Below, piece after piece: positions 18,831-27,655 of a stretch of DNA of 64,000 bases (positions within the stretch are counted from its first letter, which is position 1; the number at the start of each line of letters is the position of its first letter). Under the pieces are notes generated by a model. The model was not told where the DNA came from, did no database searches, and saw only the letters and a program-made list of their open reading frames with translations. The DNA is from Pararcticibacter amylolyticus (GTDB lineage: Bacteria > Bacteroidota > Bacteroidia > Sphingobacteriales > Sphingobacteriaceae), in assembly GCF_003130405.1 (NCBI RefSeq), contig NZ_QEAS01000019.1:22771-86770 (forward strand), given 5' to 3'. The position numbers and the translations under genes were made by a program.

Positions 18831-19568
18831 ATGTTTTCATTCTTTTCACGAAAATCTGTAGTTAAAAACCTTGAATGGATGGGTGTAGACATGCATTCTC
18901 ATCTTATTCCCGGTATAGACGACGGGTCGCCCGATGCTCCGACTTCTGCGGGATATATAAAAGAGCTTCATGAGCTTGGAATCGAAAAGTTTATTTGTAC
19001 GCCCCATGTTTTTATGGAGGTTTATCCCAATAGTATTGAAACTATAAATCCTGCTCTTAATACTTTAAAAAACGAACTGAAGAGTCATCGCCTGAATGTG
19101 GAGGTATCGGCAGCAGCAGAATATATGCTGGACCCTGATTTTGATAAGCTGCTCGAGGAGAAAAAGCTACTTTGTTTAAAGGATAAATACGTGCTGGTAG
19201 AGATGTCTTATCAGGTTGAAACCCGGAATATTGAAAAGTATATTTTTGATCTGAATATAAACGGCTATAAGCCTGTTCTCGCTCATCCGGAAAGGTATAT
19301 TTACTATCATAATAGCTATCAGCAATATCATAAGCTACGGGAGCGGGGTTGCCTTATGCAATTGAACCTCCTTTCATTGTCGGGTTATTATGGTAAATCA
19401 GTTCGCCAGGTTGCTCTTAGTCTTTTACAGGATAAGCTGATTGATTTGTGCGGAACGGACTTACATCACAGGCGTCATTTGGATATTTTAAAGAAGTTTG
19501 TTCAGAGTGGAACAGCCGGTAAGATTTTGAAAGATTATCCTATGAAAAACAGAGAATTATTATTTTGA
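18831..19568 (+). CDS. CpsB/YwqE-type tyrosine-protein phosphatase (PHP domain)
   Basis: 245 residues of the PHP metal-dependent phosphatase fold. Metal ligands are visible in DMHSHLIPGIDDG (20-32), CTPHV, AAEYMLD, LAHPERY and GTDLHHR, as in YwqE and CpsB, which dephosphorylate the tyrosine-rich tail of Wzc/CpsD-type kinases and so regulate capsule or exopolysaccharide export. No Wzc-like kinase is encoded in this window. ATG 18831 begins MFSFFSRKS; a TTG at 18807 in frame adds only unlikely residues. It opens the polysaccharide-related region, but is separated from the sugar nucleotide genes by regulators on the other strand. Confidence 0.88.
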   Translation: MFSFFSRKSVVKNLEWMGVDMHSHLIPGIDDGSPDAPTSAGYIKELHELGIEKFICTPHVFMEVYPNSIETINPALNTLKNELKSHRLNVEVSAAAEYMLDPDFDKLLEEKKLLCLKDKYVLVEMSYQVETRNIEKYIFDLNINGYKPVLAHPERYIYYHNSYQQYHKLRERGCLMQLNLLSLSGYYGKSVRQVALSLLQDKLIDLCGTDLHHRRHLDILKKFVQSGTAGKILKDYPMKNRELLF

Positions 19569-19956
19569 TTGTTCTGTATTCCGGAAATTATAAGTTTGAA
19601 TTCTTTTTGTAATTTATGTTTATTATAATGTTTGTTTAATATGTAAATTTAGCATGTGGTATTAGGGGATAATTTATCCACAGCTGGTACAAGTAATTCC
19701 CCGATATGGTGTTTGACGGAAAAATCCATATCTATATAAGCAGCCCGCCGGTAAACAAATAAGAAATAATACTATAACCTTTATAATGGCACCGGCGTAA
19801 AACAAAATCTGAGGCAGCTTGTGTTTAATACTCATAATCATTCCGTATTTTTACTCGCTTTTTAAAGCTTCTTCTTTTAGTTATCAATAGTGCGGTTCCG
19901 GGGATAACGACGTTAATAGTAATTTTAAGTTCTGGCAGAATAAGAATATAGAATAA
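19569..19956. other. Intergenic region with one DnaA-box-like site
   Basis: About 390 bases without a credible gene. It contains TTATCCACA at 19674-19682, within the 13-base palindrome GGATAATTTATCC (19667-19679). A single site with no cluster of further boxes, so not evidence for an origin. Confidence 0.4.
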
Positions 19957-20241
19957 ATGATAGTTGAAACGAATAAGGACGTGCAGCACGTAATTGCAAT
20001 AAATGGAGAGCCTCATGTTGTTAATATAAAGGAGTTTGAGGCGTTTTTAAAGCAATGTGAGCAGTTTATGTCTGTAGACAGCAGTGGTATAGATACAATG
20101 GTTCAGATAATATCTGATAATTTACTGGACGGAGCACCTGCAGGGACAACAATAGAAGAGTTGCGTCCTCAGCTTAAATTTATCAGGGAAGTAGGCTTTC
20201 TGCTTAAGAATCTTGCTACTCCCCTGATAAATCAACTTTAA
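19957..20241 (+). CDS. Uncharacterised 94-residue protein
   Basis: I do not recognise the family. The 94-residue acidic, soluble sequence opens with a short beta-like stretch (HVIAINGEPHVVNIKEFEAFL) and continues with two helical segments (VQIISDNLLDG and LRPQLKFIREVGFLLKNLATPLI). It has no cysteine pair, signal peptide or membrane span. The ATG at 19957 follows an A-rich leader. It converges on the HTH gene with a 17-base gap, next to the UpxY antiterminator and upstream of the sugar nucleotide genes, so an accessory role in polysaccharide regulation is possible but unsupported. That it is a real gene rests on length and coding-like composition. Confidence 0.6.
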   Translation: MIVETNKDVQHVIAINGEPHVVNIKEFEAFLKQCEQFMSVDSSGIDTMVQIISDNLLDGAPAGTTIEELRPQLKFIREVGFLLKNLATPLINQL

Positions 20242-20258
20242 TCCTGTACCTTCAGTTT

Positions 20259-20678
20259 TTACATATTTGTGGCGCTATTGCTTTCATCGGCTGATGGCCG
20301 GGAAGTAGTGGACTGCGACGAACTTTCAATGCAGTTTAGCAATAGTTTGTTATATCTTTCAAGGAGATCAATATACTTGTCTTTCCACATACAGGTGTTT
20401 TGGTTGTTTGAAGGTGTGCTTTCTGGTTTTCCGGGATTTTCAATAGATGATGAGATATTTGTTTGTTTTTCTTTGTTGAACAATTCGGGAAACTCGCCGG
20501 AAAAGTCGTAGTTCAATACGTGTCCAATGCGGTAGATAATCTCCGCCTTCAGATGTTTCTGATTGAACCAATTGTAAACAGAGCGTCTGTTTACCTTTGT
20601 CAGGCGGGCCAATTCGCTAATGCTATAGCCGTTTCGCCTTATTATCCGTTCAACTATTTGCCCATGGTGCTGATTCAT
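20259..20678 (-). CDS. Small helix-turn-helix protein
   Basis: 139 residues with an N-terminal helix-turn-helix at about 8-50 (GYSISELARLTKVNRRSVYNWFNQ), close to the XRE/MerR-like type used by phage-like repressors, followed by a region that mentions no known domain and a low-complexity tail rich in Ser, Asn and Thr (SSSQSTTSRPSADESNSAT). Transcribed in the same direction as, and downstream of, the UpxY gene (44-base gap), so the two may be one transcript. Likely a DNA-binding regulator; target unknown. Confidence 0.75.
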   Translation of the reverse strand: MNQHHGQIVERIIRRNGYSISELARLTKVNRRSVYNWFNQKHLKAEIIYRIGHVLNYDFSGEFPELFNKEKQTNISSSIENPGKPESTPSNNQNTCMWKDKYIDLLERYNKLLLNCIESSSQSTTSRPSADESNSATNM

Positions 20679-20721
20679 AAAAAGTAAATGTACTTAGTCC
20701 GTTTCCGGAAATGCAGGTCAG

Positions 20722-21279
20722 TTATTGAATTGCTAGTGTTTGATAATTAGTTGAATTTCGCATTGTTATTGAACTGGGATCGGTTTTTATTTTAGCCATC
20801 AAAGCACAGTCAAGTTGTTTAATTACTATTAGAACCCTTTTCCCCTGAACCTCGAGCACTTCACCATGCTGGTCAAAAAAGATGCCATCATTAAAGGTTA
20901 CCTGGTCGCCAATATTGAGATTCCTGAGACTCACTGATTCTATGTCGGAATATTGGGAAACGTACTTTTGGATTTTTTCAATGTCAGTTGACGGGACAAC
21001 TGCAGGTTTATTTGAAAAATTTATAAAATTAATGACTCCTGTTGTTTGAAGTACTTTGGATTGCTCCTGGTTATTGATTTTAACAAAGACATAAGAGTTA
21101 AACAGGGGAAGCTCGACTTCTTTCATCCGATCTGCCCATTTTCTTCGTGTCCGGACTGATGGGCAATAACTTTCAATGTTTTGTTGTTTAAGTAGTTGAT
21201 CTACTTTTTTCTCGTACTTTGACCTGGTATAAATAACCAGCCATTCCGAGCGTTCGGTTGGTAAAAATCTTTTATTCAT
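20722..21279 (-). CDS. UpxY/RfaH-like NusG-family transcription antiterminator
   Basis: 185 residues from the ATG at 21279 (MNKRFLPTERSEWLVIYTRSKYEKKV). The N-terminal NusG domain shows WLVIYTRSKYEKKVDQLL, the Arg/Lys-rich RTRRKWADR and LFNSYVFVKI; a KOW-like region follows at about 120-165 (IGDQVTFNDG, GEVLEVQGKRVLIVI). UpxY and RfaH proteins load on RNA polymerase and let long capsule or exopolysaccharide operons be read through. Here the gene points away from the sugar nucleotide genes rather than leading them, which is unusual for UpxY. An in-frame ATG at 21402 would add 41 residues without family character. Confidence 0.85.
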   Translation of the reverse strand: MNKRFLPTERSEWLVIYTRSKYEKKVDQLLKQQNIESYCPSVRTRRKWADRMKEVELPLFNSYVFVKINNQEQSKVLQTTGVINFINFSNKPAVVPSTDIEKIQKYVSQYSDIESVSLRNLNIGDQVTFNDGIFFDQHGEVLEVQGKRVLIVIKQLDCALMAKIKTDPSSITMRNSTNYQTLAIQ

Positions 21280-21901
21280 ATGAGAGCGATGAGTAACGTT
21301 AATCGAAAATAGAAAATAATATGGCACATCAAAGTGACGCTTACCAATATGTATATTACTATGTGAATTTATGTGAAATTTGTTCTGTCTGTGTGAAAAC
21401 ATGAATTAAAACTAGAGAAATGGGATAAAACCCCATGTTGTTGCTGAAATATCATACAACTTATAAATAGAGTATGCGAATTCCTCTTTTATTGAGTTGT
21501 TGTTTCTCAGTGTTGCACATTAGTTTACAGTTTTTTACCAATACATCTTTTCTGCTTCGGAAATTTGATTTCCTGCGCTATTTTTAGCAAAAAAATCCGG
21601 GGATCAGTGCCCGGGTTTGGGGTGAAAATAAGTTGGTTTATTTTTTATATAAAAGGGTGCCACTGTAAGTGGAGTGGCGAAGCTTTAGCAGTTCTAGTGC
21701 TGTTTATTACTGGTCTGCGCAATTACTTCTTGTAAGTTACCATCTGGGTCCTATTAATTACTATAAGTATAAGATCTATCAAACCTCACAGTCTGGTATA
21801 ATATATCTGAATGTCCTTTCTATAATATTCTGATTGTATTTATAGCTTGTTTACAAATTGTTTAAGCAGAATACATAATAAATAATCCAAATCTTAAGAA
21901 A
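21280..21901. other. Intergenic control region between the antiterminator and the CDP-sugar genes
   Basis: About 620 bases separating divergent genes. It holds a hairpin at 21594-21617 (AATCCGGG/CCCGGGTT) whose minus-strand reading is followed by a T run (plus strand A run at about 21589-21595), and a short stem around 21660-21685 (GCCACT/AGTGGC). No RNA gene is recognised. The promoter for the plus-strand operon must lie here. Confidence 0.5.
21588..21617 (-). terminator. Possible leader terminator/attenuator upstream of the UpxY gene
   Basis: On the minus strand: AACCCGGG, 8-base loop, CCCGGATT, then TTTTTT. It stands about 310 bases 5' of the UpxY start with no gene upstream of it on that strand, so it would act in the UpxY leader if a promoter lies beyond 21620. 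Confidence 0.4.
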
Positions 21902-22714
21902 ATGAAAGCAGTTATTCTTGCAGGGGGGTATGGAACCCGAATTAGTGAAGAAAGTGGAGTAAGGCCAAAACCAATGGTTGAAATTGGGGGGAAACCTATA
22001 CTCTGGCATATCATGAAGATTTATTCATGTCATGGCATTAATGACTTTATTATTTGTTGTGGTTATAAAGGACATGTTATTAAAGAGTACTTCTCAAACT
22101 ACTTCCTTAATAATTCTGATATCACCTTTGACATGAGAAACAATAACCTTACCGTCCACCGGACCAATTCAGAACCCTGGAATGTTACACTGGTCAATAC
22201 AGGTTATAATACAATGACGGGCGGCCGGTTAAAAAGGGCAAAAGAATATATTGGTGATGAAACATTCTGTATGACTTATGGAGACGGACTAAGTGATATT
22301 GATATCAGTGAGCTCATTAGTTTTCACCATCTACAGGGAAATTTAGCAACGCTTACAGCGGTTCAGCAGCCTGGCCGTTTTGGAGCATTTAATCTTGGCG
22401 TTTCAGAAACAAAAATCGAGCATTTTCAGGAGAAGCCGGAAGGGACAGAAATGCCTTGGATAAACGGCGGTTTTTTCGTTTTAGAACCTTCCATTTTCGA
22501 ATATATAGAAGGAGACCAAACCGTTTGGGAACATCAGCCTCTTGAAACCCTTGCCCGTATGGGACAATTATCAGCATTCAGGCATTCGGGCTTCTGGCAG
22601 CCCATGGATACATTGAGAGATAAGAATGTGCTGGAAGGCCTATGGAATGCTGGAACGGCGCCATGGCATGAAGAAGCAATTATGAGGAACCGTATCCGGT
22701 TAAATGAATTTTAA
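21902..22714 (+). CDS. rfbF: Glucose-1-phosphate cytidylyltransferase
   Basis: 270 residues, the usual length. The nucleotidyltransferase signature LAGGYGTRISEESGVRPKPMVEIGGKPILWHI spans the N-terminus (about 6-38; shown here as the family P-loop-like GGxGTR and the PKPM segment), with YGDGLSDID at about 118-126 binding the metal and WINGGFFVLEP later. It converts CTP and glucose 1-phosphate to CDP-glucose. It opens a five-gene co-directional module (21902-27068). Its end overlaps a possible upstream ATG of the next frame, but the real start of that gene is probably at 22752. Confidence 0.93.
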   Translation: MKAVILAGGYGTRISEESGVRPKPMVEIGGKPILWHIMKIYSCHGINDFIICCGYKGHVIKEYFSNYFLNNSDITFDMRNNNLTVHRTNSEPWNVTLVNTGYNTMTGGRLKRAKEYIGDETFCMTYGDGLSDIDISELISFHHLQGNLATLTAVQQPGRFGAFNLGVSETKIEHFQEKPEGTEMPWINGGFFVLEPSIFEYIEGDQTVWEHQPLETLARMGQLSAFRHSGFWQPMDTLRDKNVLEGLWNAGTAPWHEEAIMRNRIRLNEF

Positions 22715-22751
22715 ATATTTAAGGCTACAGCTAATAATCTATTTTTTTATT

Positions 22752-23843
22752 ATGAAGATTTTGATCACTGGTAACATGGGCTATGTTGGGCCCGCTGTTG
22801 TGAGTCAGCTCAGGGCTACATTCCCGGAGGCAACCTTAATTGGATATGACATGGCTTATTTTGCTTCTTATCTTACCAATGCAACTGTATTTCCAGAGAG
22901 TAAGCTTGATATGCAGATCTTTGGAGATGTGAGGACAATTTCGGCTTCCGTGTTAAGAGGGGTTGATGCGATTGTTCACCTGGCTGCAATTTCCAATGAT
23001 CCGATGGGGAACCAGTATGAAGATGTGACACTGGATGTCAATTACAGGTCGAGTGTGAGGATTGCAGAACTTGCAAAGAAAGAAGGTGTTGGGGCATTTG
23101 TTTTCGCTTCCAGTTGCAGTATGTATGGCGCAGCTGAAGATGAGGCCAAGACGGAAGCTTCTAAGCTTAATCCTCTTACTGCATATGCGCGATCAAAAGT
23201 GTTTACTGAGCAAGGTCTTAATCCTCTGGCAGATCAGGATTTTACTGTTACCTGCCTGCGCTTTGCAACAGCTTGTGGTATGAGCAGTCGCTTGAGACTC
23301 GATTTAGTCCTCAATGATTTTGTCGCAGGTGCCGTGGCTTCAGGAGAAATTAACATTCTGAGTGATGGCAGTCCGTGGAGACCTTTAATTCATGTAAGAG
23401 ATATGGCGCGGGCTATCGAATGGGCTGTTGGCAGGGAGGCAGTGAACGGGGGGGAATTTCTGGCATTAAACACCGGCAGCAATCTTTGGAATTTTCAGGT
23501 TCTGGAGCTGGCTGAGGCGGTTTCTGCATGCATCCCGGGCACCCGCGTCAGTGTCAACAAAAACGCCGCTCCAGACAAAAGATCGTACAGAGTAGATTTT
23601 AGTTTATTCAACTCTCTTGCTCCAGATTATCAGCCTTTGTATACTTTAACTCAAGCAATTGAAGAGCTTTATCTGGGATTAAGCGAAATGGAATTTAAGG
23701 ATCCCGAGTTTCGCAGCTCTCATTTGATGAGATTGAAAGCTCTTAGCCACTTGCTTAACACCAAGCAGGTTAACGGGGATCTGCAGTGGATCCCCTCCAA
23801 CAGAATTAATTATAACGACAAACTCCAGACGGAAGTTATATAA
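22752..23843 (+). CDS. NAD(P)-dependent sugar-nucleotide epimerase/reductase (extended SDR)
   Basis: 363 residues of the extended short-chain dehydrogenase family. The Rossmann motif GNMGYVG is at 7-13, and the catalytic set is SSCSMYG (120-126) with Y145-xxx-K149 (YARSK). The Asp/Glu dyad typical of sugar-nucleotide 4,6-dehydratases is not present at the SSCSMYG position, which suggests an epimerase or ketoreductase and not the missing CDP-glucose 4,6-dehydratase. It works within a CDP-sugar module with RfbF, a cupin 3,5-epimerase-like protein, a SAF oxidoreductase and a C-methyltransferase. I take ATG 22752 (MKILITGNMGYVG), not the ATG at 22704 that overlaps rfbF. Confidence 0.85.
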   Translation: MKILITGNMGYVGPAVVSQLRATFPEATLIGYDMAYFASYLTNATVFPESKLDMQIFGDVRTISASVLRGVDAIVHLAAISNDPMGNQYEDVTLDVNYRSSVRIAELAKKEGVGAFVFASSCSMYGAAEDEAKTEASKLNPLTAYARSKVFTEQGLNPLADQDFTVTCLRFATACGMSSRLRLDLVLNDFVAGAVASGEINILSDGSPWRPLIHVRDMARAIEWAVGREAVNGGEFLALNTGSNLWNFQVLELAEAVSACIPGTRVSVNKNAAPDKRSYRVDFSLFNSLAPDYQPLYTLTQAIEELYLGLSEMEFKDPEFRSSHLMRLKALSHLLNTKQVNGDLQWIPSNRINYNDKLQTEVI

Positions 23844-23853
23844 CCAACAGTAT

Positions 23854-24408
23854 ATGTTATTTACAAGGACCAAGTTAGAAGGCGCATTTATCATTGATAT
23901 TAAAAAACTGGAAGACGACAGAGGGTTTTTTGCCCGGTCATTTTGCCAGAAAGAGTTTGAAGAATATGGCCTCAACGCAAATATTGTTCAGGCGAATCTC
24001 AGTTTCAATCAGGCTAAAGGGACTTTGCGGGGCATGCATATGCAATTGTCTCCCTTTTCAGAAGTTAAGTATGTGAGGTGTACAAGGGGGTCAATCTACG
24101 ATGTTATTGTTGATCTTAGGGAAGGTTCTGATACTTTCAGACAGTGGATTGGCGTTGAACTGAGAGCAGAAGATTACCGCATGCTGTGTGTGCCGGAGGG
24201 TTTCGCCCATGGTTTTATCACACTTGAAGATAATACAGATGTGGCTTACAATGTAACACAGTTTTATACACCTTCAGCCGAAAGAGGGTATCGCTGGGAT
24301 GATCCGGCGTTTGGTATTGTCTGGCCCTTTAATCCTGTTGTGGTTTCAGAAAAGGATCAGGCACATCCTCTGTTCAGTTTCCAGAATTCAAGCTTGATAA
24401 CAGAATAA
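23854..24408 (+). CDS. RmlC-like dTDP-4-dehydrorhamnose 3,5-epimerase family protein
   Basis: 184 residues, the standard length for this cupin family. The catalytic His lies in TLRGMHMQ at about 50-57, followed by the barrel strands VKYVRCTRGSIYDVIVDLR and PEGFAHGF; the general-acid Tyr region is QFYTPSAERG. In a CDP-sugar module such a protein would epimerise C3 and/or C5 of a 4-keto-hexose. A dTDP-rhamnose role is unlikely since no rmlA, rmlB or rmlD lies nearby. It starts 10 bases after the SDR gene and ends 21 bases before the SAF oxidoreductase gene. Confidence 0.88.
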   Translation: MLFTRTKLEGAFIIDIKKLEDDRGFFARSFCQKEFEEYGLNANIVQANLSFNQAKGTLRGMHMQLSPFSEVKYVRCTRGSIYDVIVDLREGSDTFRQWIGVELRAEDYRMLCVPEGFAHGFITLEDNTDVAYNVTQFYTPSAERGYRWDDPAFGIVWPFNPVVVSEKDQAHPLFSFQNSSLITE

Positions 24409-24429
24409 TAAACACTTAGCAGATCAGGA

Positions 24430-25779
24430 ATGATAATTTTAGACACAGCTTTACAAAAGCGCGCCAGCGAAGGCAATCCTGTCCGGGTTGGTTTGGTTGG
24501 TGCTGGATTTATGGGGAGAGGGATTGCTCTCCAGATATGCAGATTTGTTCCGGGAATGGAATTAGTGGCGATCTGTAACCGTAGTATTGAAAAGGCAAGA
24601 CAGGCCTATGAGGATGCGGGAATAACCGATATCGAAGAGGTCTCATCTCTGAACAACCTGGAGGAAAATATCCAAACCGGGAAGTTTAGTATTTGCAAAG
24701 ACCCGTTTTTGTTATGCCAGGCTGAGGGAATCGACGCGGTCATTGAGGTGACGGGAGCTGTTGAATATGCTGCCAGAGTGGCAATCAGCGCCATACAAAA
24801 CAAGAAGCACCTGATTCTGATGGATGCGGAGCTGGATGGTACCGTGGGGCCGATATTAAAGGTATACGCCGACCGTCAGGGTGTGATATACACCAACAGC
24901 GATGGGGATCAGCCAGGGGTAATAATGAACCTGTATAGATTTGTAAAATCATTAGGTGTAAAACCTGTTCTATGCGGAAATATCAAGGGTCTTCACGACC
25001 CTTACCGTAATCCTACGACCCAGGAAGGTTTCGCAAAGAAATGGGGACAAAAGCCGGAGATGGTTTCCTCTTTTGCAGATGGTACCAAGATATCCTTTGA
25101 ACAGGCGATTGTTGCAAACGGAACGGGAATGAAGGTTGCCAAAAGAGGAATGCATGGTTATTCCCTACCTTCAGGCACCCCACTGAGAGAAGCTATCGAA
25201 CTTTTTTCTGCAGACGAACTACAGGAAGGGCCGGGAATAGTAGATTATGTTGTAGGAGCAGAACCAGGCCCCGGAGTCTTTGTACTTGGCACGCATGATC
25301 ATCCTCTTCAGAAGCATTATCTGAATTTGTACAAACTAGGAGAAGGACCTTTATATCTATTCTATACTCCTTATCATCTTTGTCACTTTGAGGTGCCTCA
25401 TACTGTTGCCAGGGCTGTATTGTTTAATGATGCGACGCTTGCTCCGGCAGGTCCGCCCATGGTAGAGGTAGTTGCCGCCGCTAAGATGCATTTAAAAGCG
25501 GGAGAAACGATAGACGGGTTGGGTCATTATATGACTTATGGCCTGGCAGAAAATGCCGATGCCGCAAGATCAGAGAATCTTTTGCCTATTGGAGTTGCCG
25601 AAGGATGCGTGTTAAAGAGAGATATTGAAAAAGATACTGTTCTTACATACGATGATATTATTCTGCCTAAAGGGCGGCTAATTGACCGGCTTCGGCAGGA
25701 GCAGAACGACTATTTTTACAAGTCGCAGGATTTATTTCCCTCTCTTTCTGAGATTACTGCCGGAGATCTGGTTGAATAA
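24430..25779 (+). CDS. NAD(P)-dependent homoserine-dehydrogenase-like oxidoreductase with C-terminal SAF domain
   Basis: 449 residues. The N-terminal dinucleotide fold carries GLVGAGFMGRG (about 21-31) and the continuation LVAICNRS; the middle resembles homoserine dehydrogenase/Gfo-Idh folds (HLILMDAELDG, YTNSDGDQPGV). From about 385 a SAF (antifreeze-like) domain appears (LPIGVAEGCVLKRDIEKD, LTYDDIILPKG). This architecture recurs in sugar-modification gene clusters alongside RfbF and C-methyltransferases, but I know of no assigned reaction. The chain is in frame throughout, and the module order suggests oxidation or reduction of the CDP-sugar or of a released product. Confidence 0.78.
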   Translation: MIILDTALQKRASEGNPVRVGLVGAGFMGRGIALQICRFVPGMELVAICNRSIEKARQAYEDAGITDIEEVSSLNNLEENIQTGKFSICKDPFLLCQAEGIDAVIEVTGAVEYAARVAISAIQNKKHLILMDAELDGTVGPILKVYADRQGVIYTNSDGDQPGVIMNLYRFVKSLGVKPVLCGNIKGLHDPYRNPTTQEGFAKKWGQKPEMVSSFADGTKISFEQAIVANGTGMKVAKRGMHGYSLPSGTPLREAIELFSADELQEGPGIVDYVVGAEPGPGVFVLGTHDHPLQKHYLNLYKLGEGPLYLFYTPYHLCHFEVPHTVARAVLFNDATLAPAGPPMVEVVAAAKMHLKAGETIDGLGHYMTYGLAENADAARSENLLPIGVAEGCVLKRDIEKDTVLTYDDIILPKGRLIDRLRQEQNDYFYKSQDLFPSLSEITAGDLVE

Positions 25780-25817
25780 ATAAGAATTGAACTTTTTGAA
25801 CCTAAAAATTAGATCCT

Positions 25818-27068
25818 ATGCATTGCAGATTTTGTCAATCAGAACTTAAAGACGTATTCATTGATCTGGTGAATTCTCCGGCGGCAAATTCTTTCCTTAG
25901 TGAGGAGCAATTGGAGGAACCGGAAGAGTTTTATCCGCTGAAGGTTTACACTTGCAGTAAGTGCTTTTTAGTGCAAATCGCAGAGTATAAGAAACATGAT
26001 ACAATCTTTGATGATCAGTATGTCTACTTTTCATCTTATTCTAAAAGTTGGTTAAAGCATGCCGAGGCCTATAGCCGCAAAATGTTGTCGAGGTTTGGTT
26101 TTCACTCGGGGTCGCAGATAATAGAGATTGCCTCTAATGATGGCTATTTACTCCAGTATTTTAAAGAGCAGGACATCCCGGTTTTGGGTATAGAGCCAAC
26201 TACAAATACAGCAGAGGTTGCCAGATCTAAAGGAATAGAGACAATCACCGAATTTTTCGGAAGATCTTTAGCCGGAAAATTAGCAGAGGAAGGCAGAAAG
26301 GCTGACTTGCTTATCGGGAATAACGTGCTTGCGCATGTTCCGGATATAGTAGACTTTGTGGCCGGAATGAAGCTTATACTGAAGCAAAGCGGTGTTATAA
26401 CTATGGAGTTTCCTCATATAGTACAGTTGATTGAAAATAATCAGTTCGATACTATTTATCATGAGCATTTCTCCTATTTATCATTCTTTACGGTTAAGAG
26501 AATTTTTGAATCACAGGGACTCGAGCTTTTTGATGTTGAGGAGATTCCTACGCACGGTGGATCGCTAAGGATTTATGCTAAGCATAAAGAAGACTTAAGT
26601 AAAGAAATAGCTCCGGCGGTTAACCAATTGCTGGCAAAAGAAATTTATAAAGGCATAGATTCTCTGGCTTACTACAGTGGCTTTCAACAAAGAGTACAAA
26701 AAGTAAAGTTTGAACTGAACACATTTATAATAAATGCGAAGCTTTCAGGCAAGAAGGTCGCCGGGTATGGCGCTGCTGCGAAAGGGAACACATTGTTGAA
26801 TTATTGTGGGATTAAAGCAGATCTGGTAGATTTCGTGGTAGATGCAAACCCCTATAAACAGAATAAATGGCTTCCGGCAAGTCATATTCCTGTTGTGGGT
26901 GAAGATGTCCTGGAAAGTGAGAAACCGGATTATGTGATTATTTTGCCATGGAATCTCAAGAGCGAAATTGTAGATCAACTGAGTTATGTAAGGTCGTGGG
27001 GAGGTAAATTTGTAACGGCGATTCCTGTATTACAGATACTAGGGGAAGTGATTTCGACGGTGTTGTAA
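25818..27068 (+). CDS. SAM-dependent C-methyltransferase for nucleotide sugars (TylCIII/NovU type)
   Basis: 416 residues in the three-part layout of sugar C-methyltransferases. The N-terminal zinc site uses C3, C6, C46 and C49 (MHCRFC, YTCSKC). The SAM-binding methyltransferase domain shows IIEIASNDGY at 101-110 and IGNNVLAHVPD. The C-terminal Rossmann-like domain begins around KVAGYGAAAKGN. These enzymes methylate C3 of a 4-keto sugar nucleotide to give branched sugars. With RfbF upstream, the expected substrate is a CDP-linked sugar. It is the last gene of the five-gene module; a weak stem (TTTCTTT/AAAGAAA, 27070-27088) follows the stop. Confidence 0.88.
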   Translation: MHCRFCQSELKDVFIDLVNSPAANSFLSEEQLEEPEEFYPLKVYTCSKCFLVQIAEYKKHDTIFDDQYVYFSSYSKSWLKHAEAYSRKMLSRFGFHSGSQIIEIASNDGYLLQYFKEQDIPVLGIEPTTNTAEVARSKGIETITEFFGRSLAGKLAEEGRKADLLIGNNVLAHVPDIVDFVAGMKLILKQSGVITMEFPHIVQLIENNQFDTIYHEHFSYLSFFTVKRIFESQGLELFDVEEIPTHGGSLRIYAKHKEDLSKEIAPAVNQLLAKEIYKGIDSLAYYSGFQQRVQKVKFELNTFIINAKLSGKKVAGYGAAAKGNTLLNYCGIKADLVDFVVDANPYKQNKWLPASHIPVVGEDVLESEKPDYVIILPWNLKSEIVDQLSYVRSWGGKFVTAIPVLQILGEVISTVL

Positions 27069-27306
27069 ATTTCTTTTCATTAAAGAAAAAAAGGAAGTCA
27101 ACGTTTCCGTTCAAGAGTTGGGTATATACTGTGAGGAAATATTTTATTAATACGGAATGATATTTATCAGGCTCGGAACTCTGAAGAGATATGTTTTTCG
27201 AAGCATTCAATTTGTACATTATTACACTGCTTTCACCTCACATAGAATTGAGATGAAATCCTTAATGATTCAGAAGAAGCCGGCGTATTAGTTTATTTAA
27301 TCTGAA

Positions 27307-27489
27307 ATGAGCGAAAGTAAATCCAAACAATATATCCTACCCTTGTGCCCGCAGTGCGGAATTCCCTTTAAAGCACGAATTCATAGAGAATGGTTTGTAA
27401 AACTATTTCTCTTCAAGAGGCCTATAAAGAGATATTTCTGTCCCTCCTGCCGTTGTAATTATTATATCATAAAGGAACCGCTGCAGTAG
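27307..27489 (+). CDS. Tiny zinc-ribbon protein, copy 1
   Basis: 60 basic residues with two Cys pairs, CPQC near the start (14-17) and CPSC near the end (45-48), separated by a basic/aromatic segment (ARIHREWFVKLFLFKRPIKRY) and ending YYIIKEPLQ. The geometry is that of a single zinc ribbon. A second protein at 39817-40002 shares the pattern C-P-x-C-G-x-P-x-x-A-R-I-x-R-x-W-F-x-K and C-x-S-C-R ... YIIKE, about half identical. Function is unknown. It stands alone between the C-methyltransferase and gmd with about 240 and 166 bases of flanking non-coding DNA. Confidence 0.78.
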   Translation: MSESKSKQYILPLCPQCGIPFKARIHREWFVKLFLFKRPIKRYFCPSCRCNYYIIKEPLQ

Positions 27490-27655
27490 TGCAGAATCCG
27501 GATTCCAGACATGCTGGCCGGGGCAGGAGAGTGGGTAAACCCCATATACCTTTCCTTATCGCCCTTGCAATCCATTCTCTATGCCCCTGTGCCAGCGATT
27601 AAAGGTTATTATTGTAGGAAACAAATTATTATTTTAGCGGCATATTAATCACTTA

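Noticed and set aside
19667..19682. DnaA box TTATCCACA as a sign of a replication origin
   Set aside because: A single box inside a small palindrome, with no further boxes, no dnaA/dnaN nearby and no AT-rich unwinding pattern; chance is likely.
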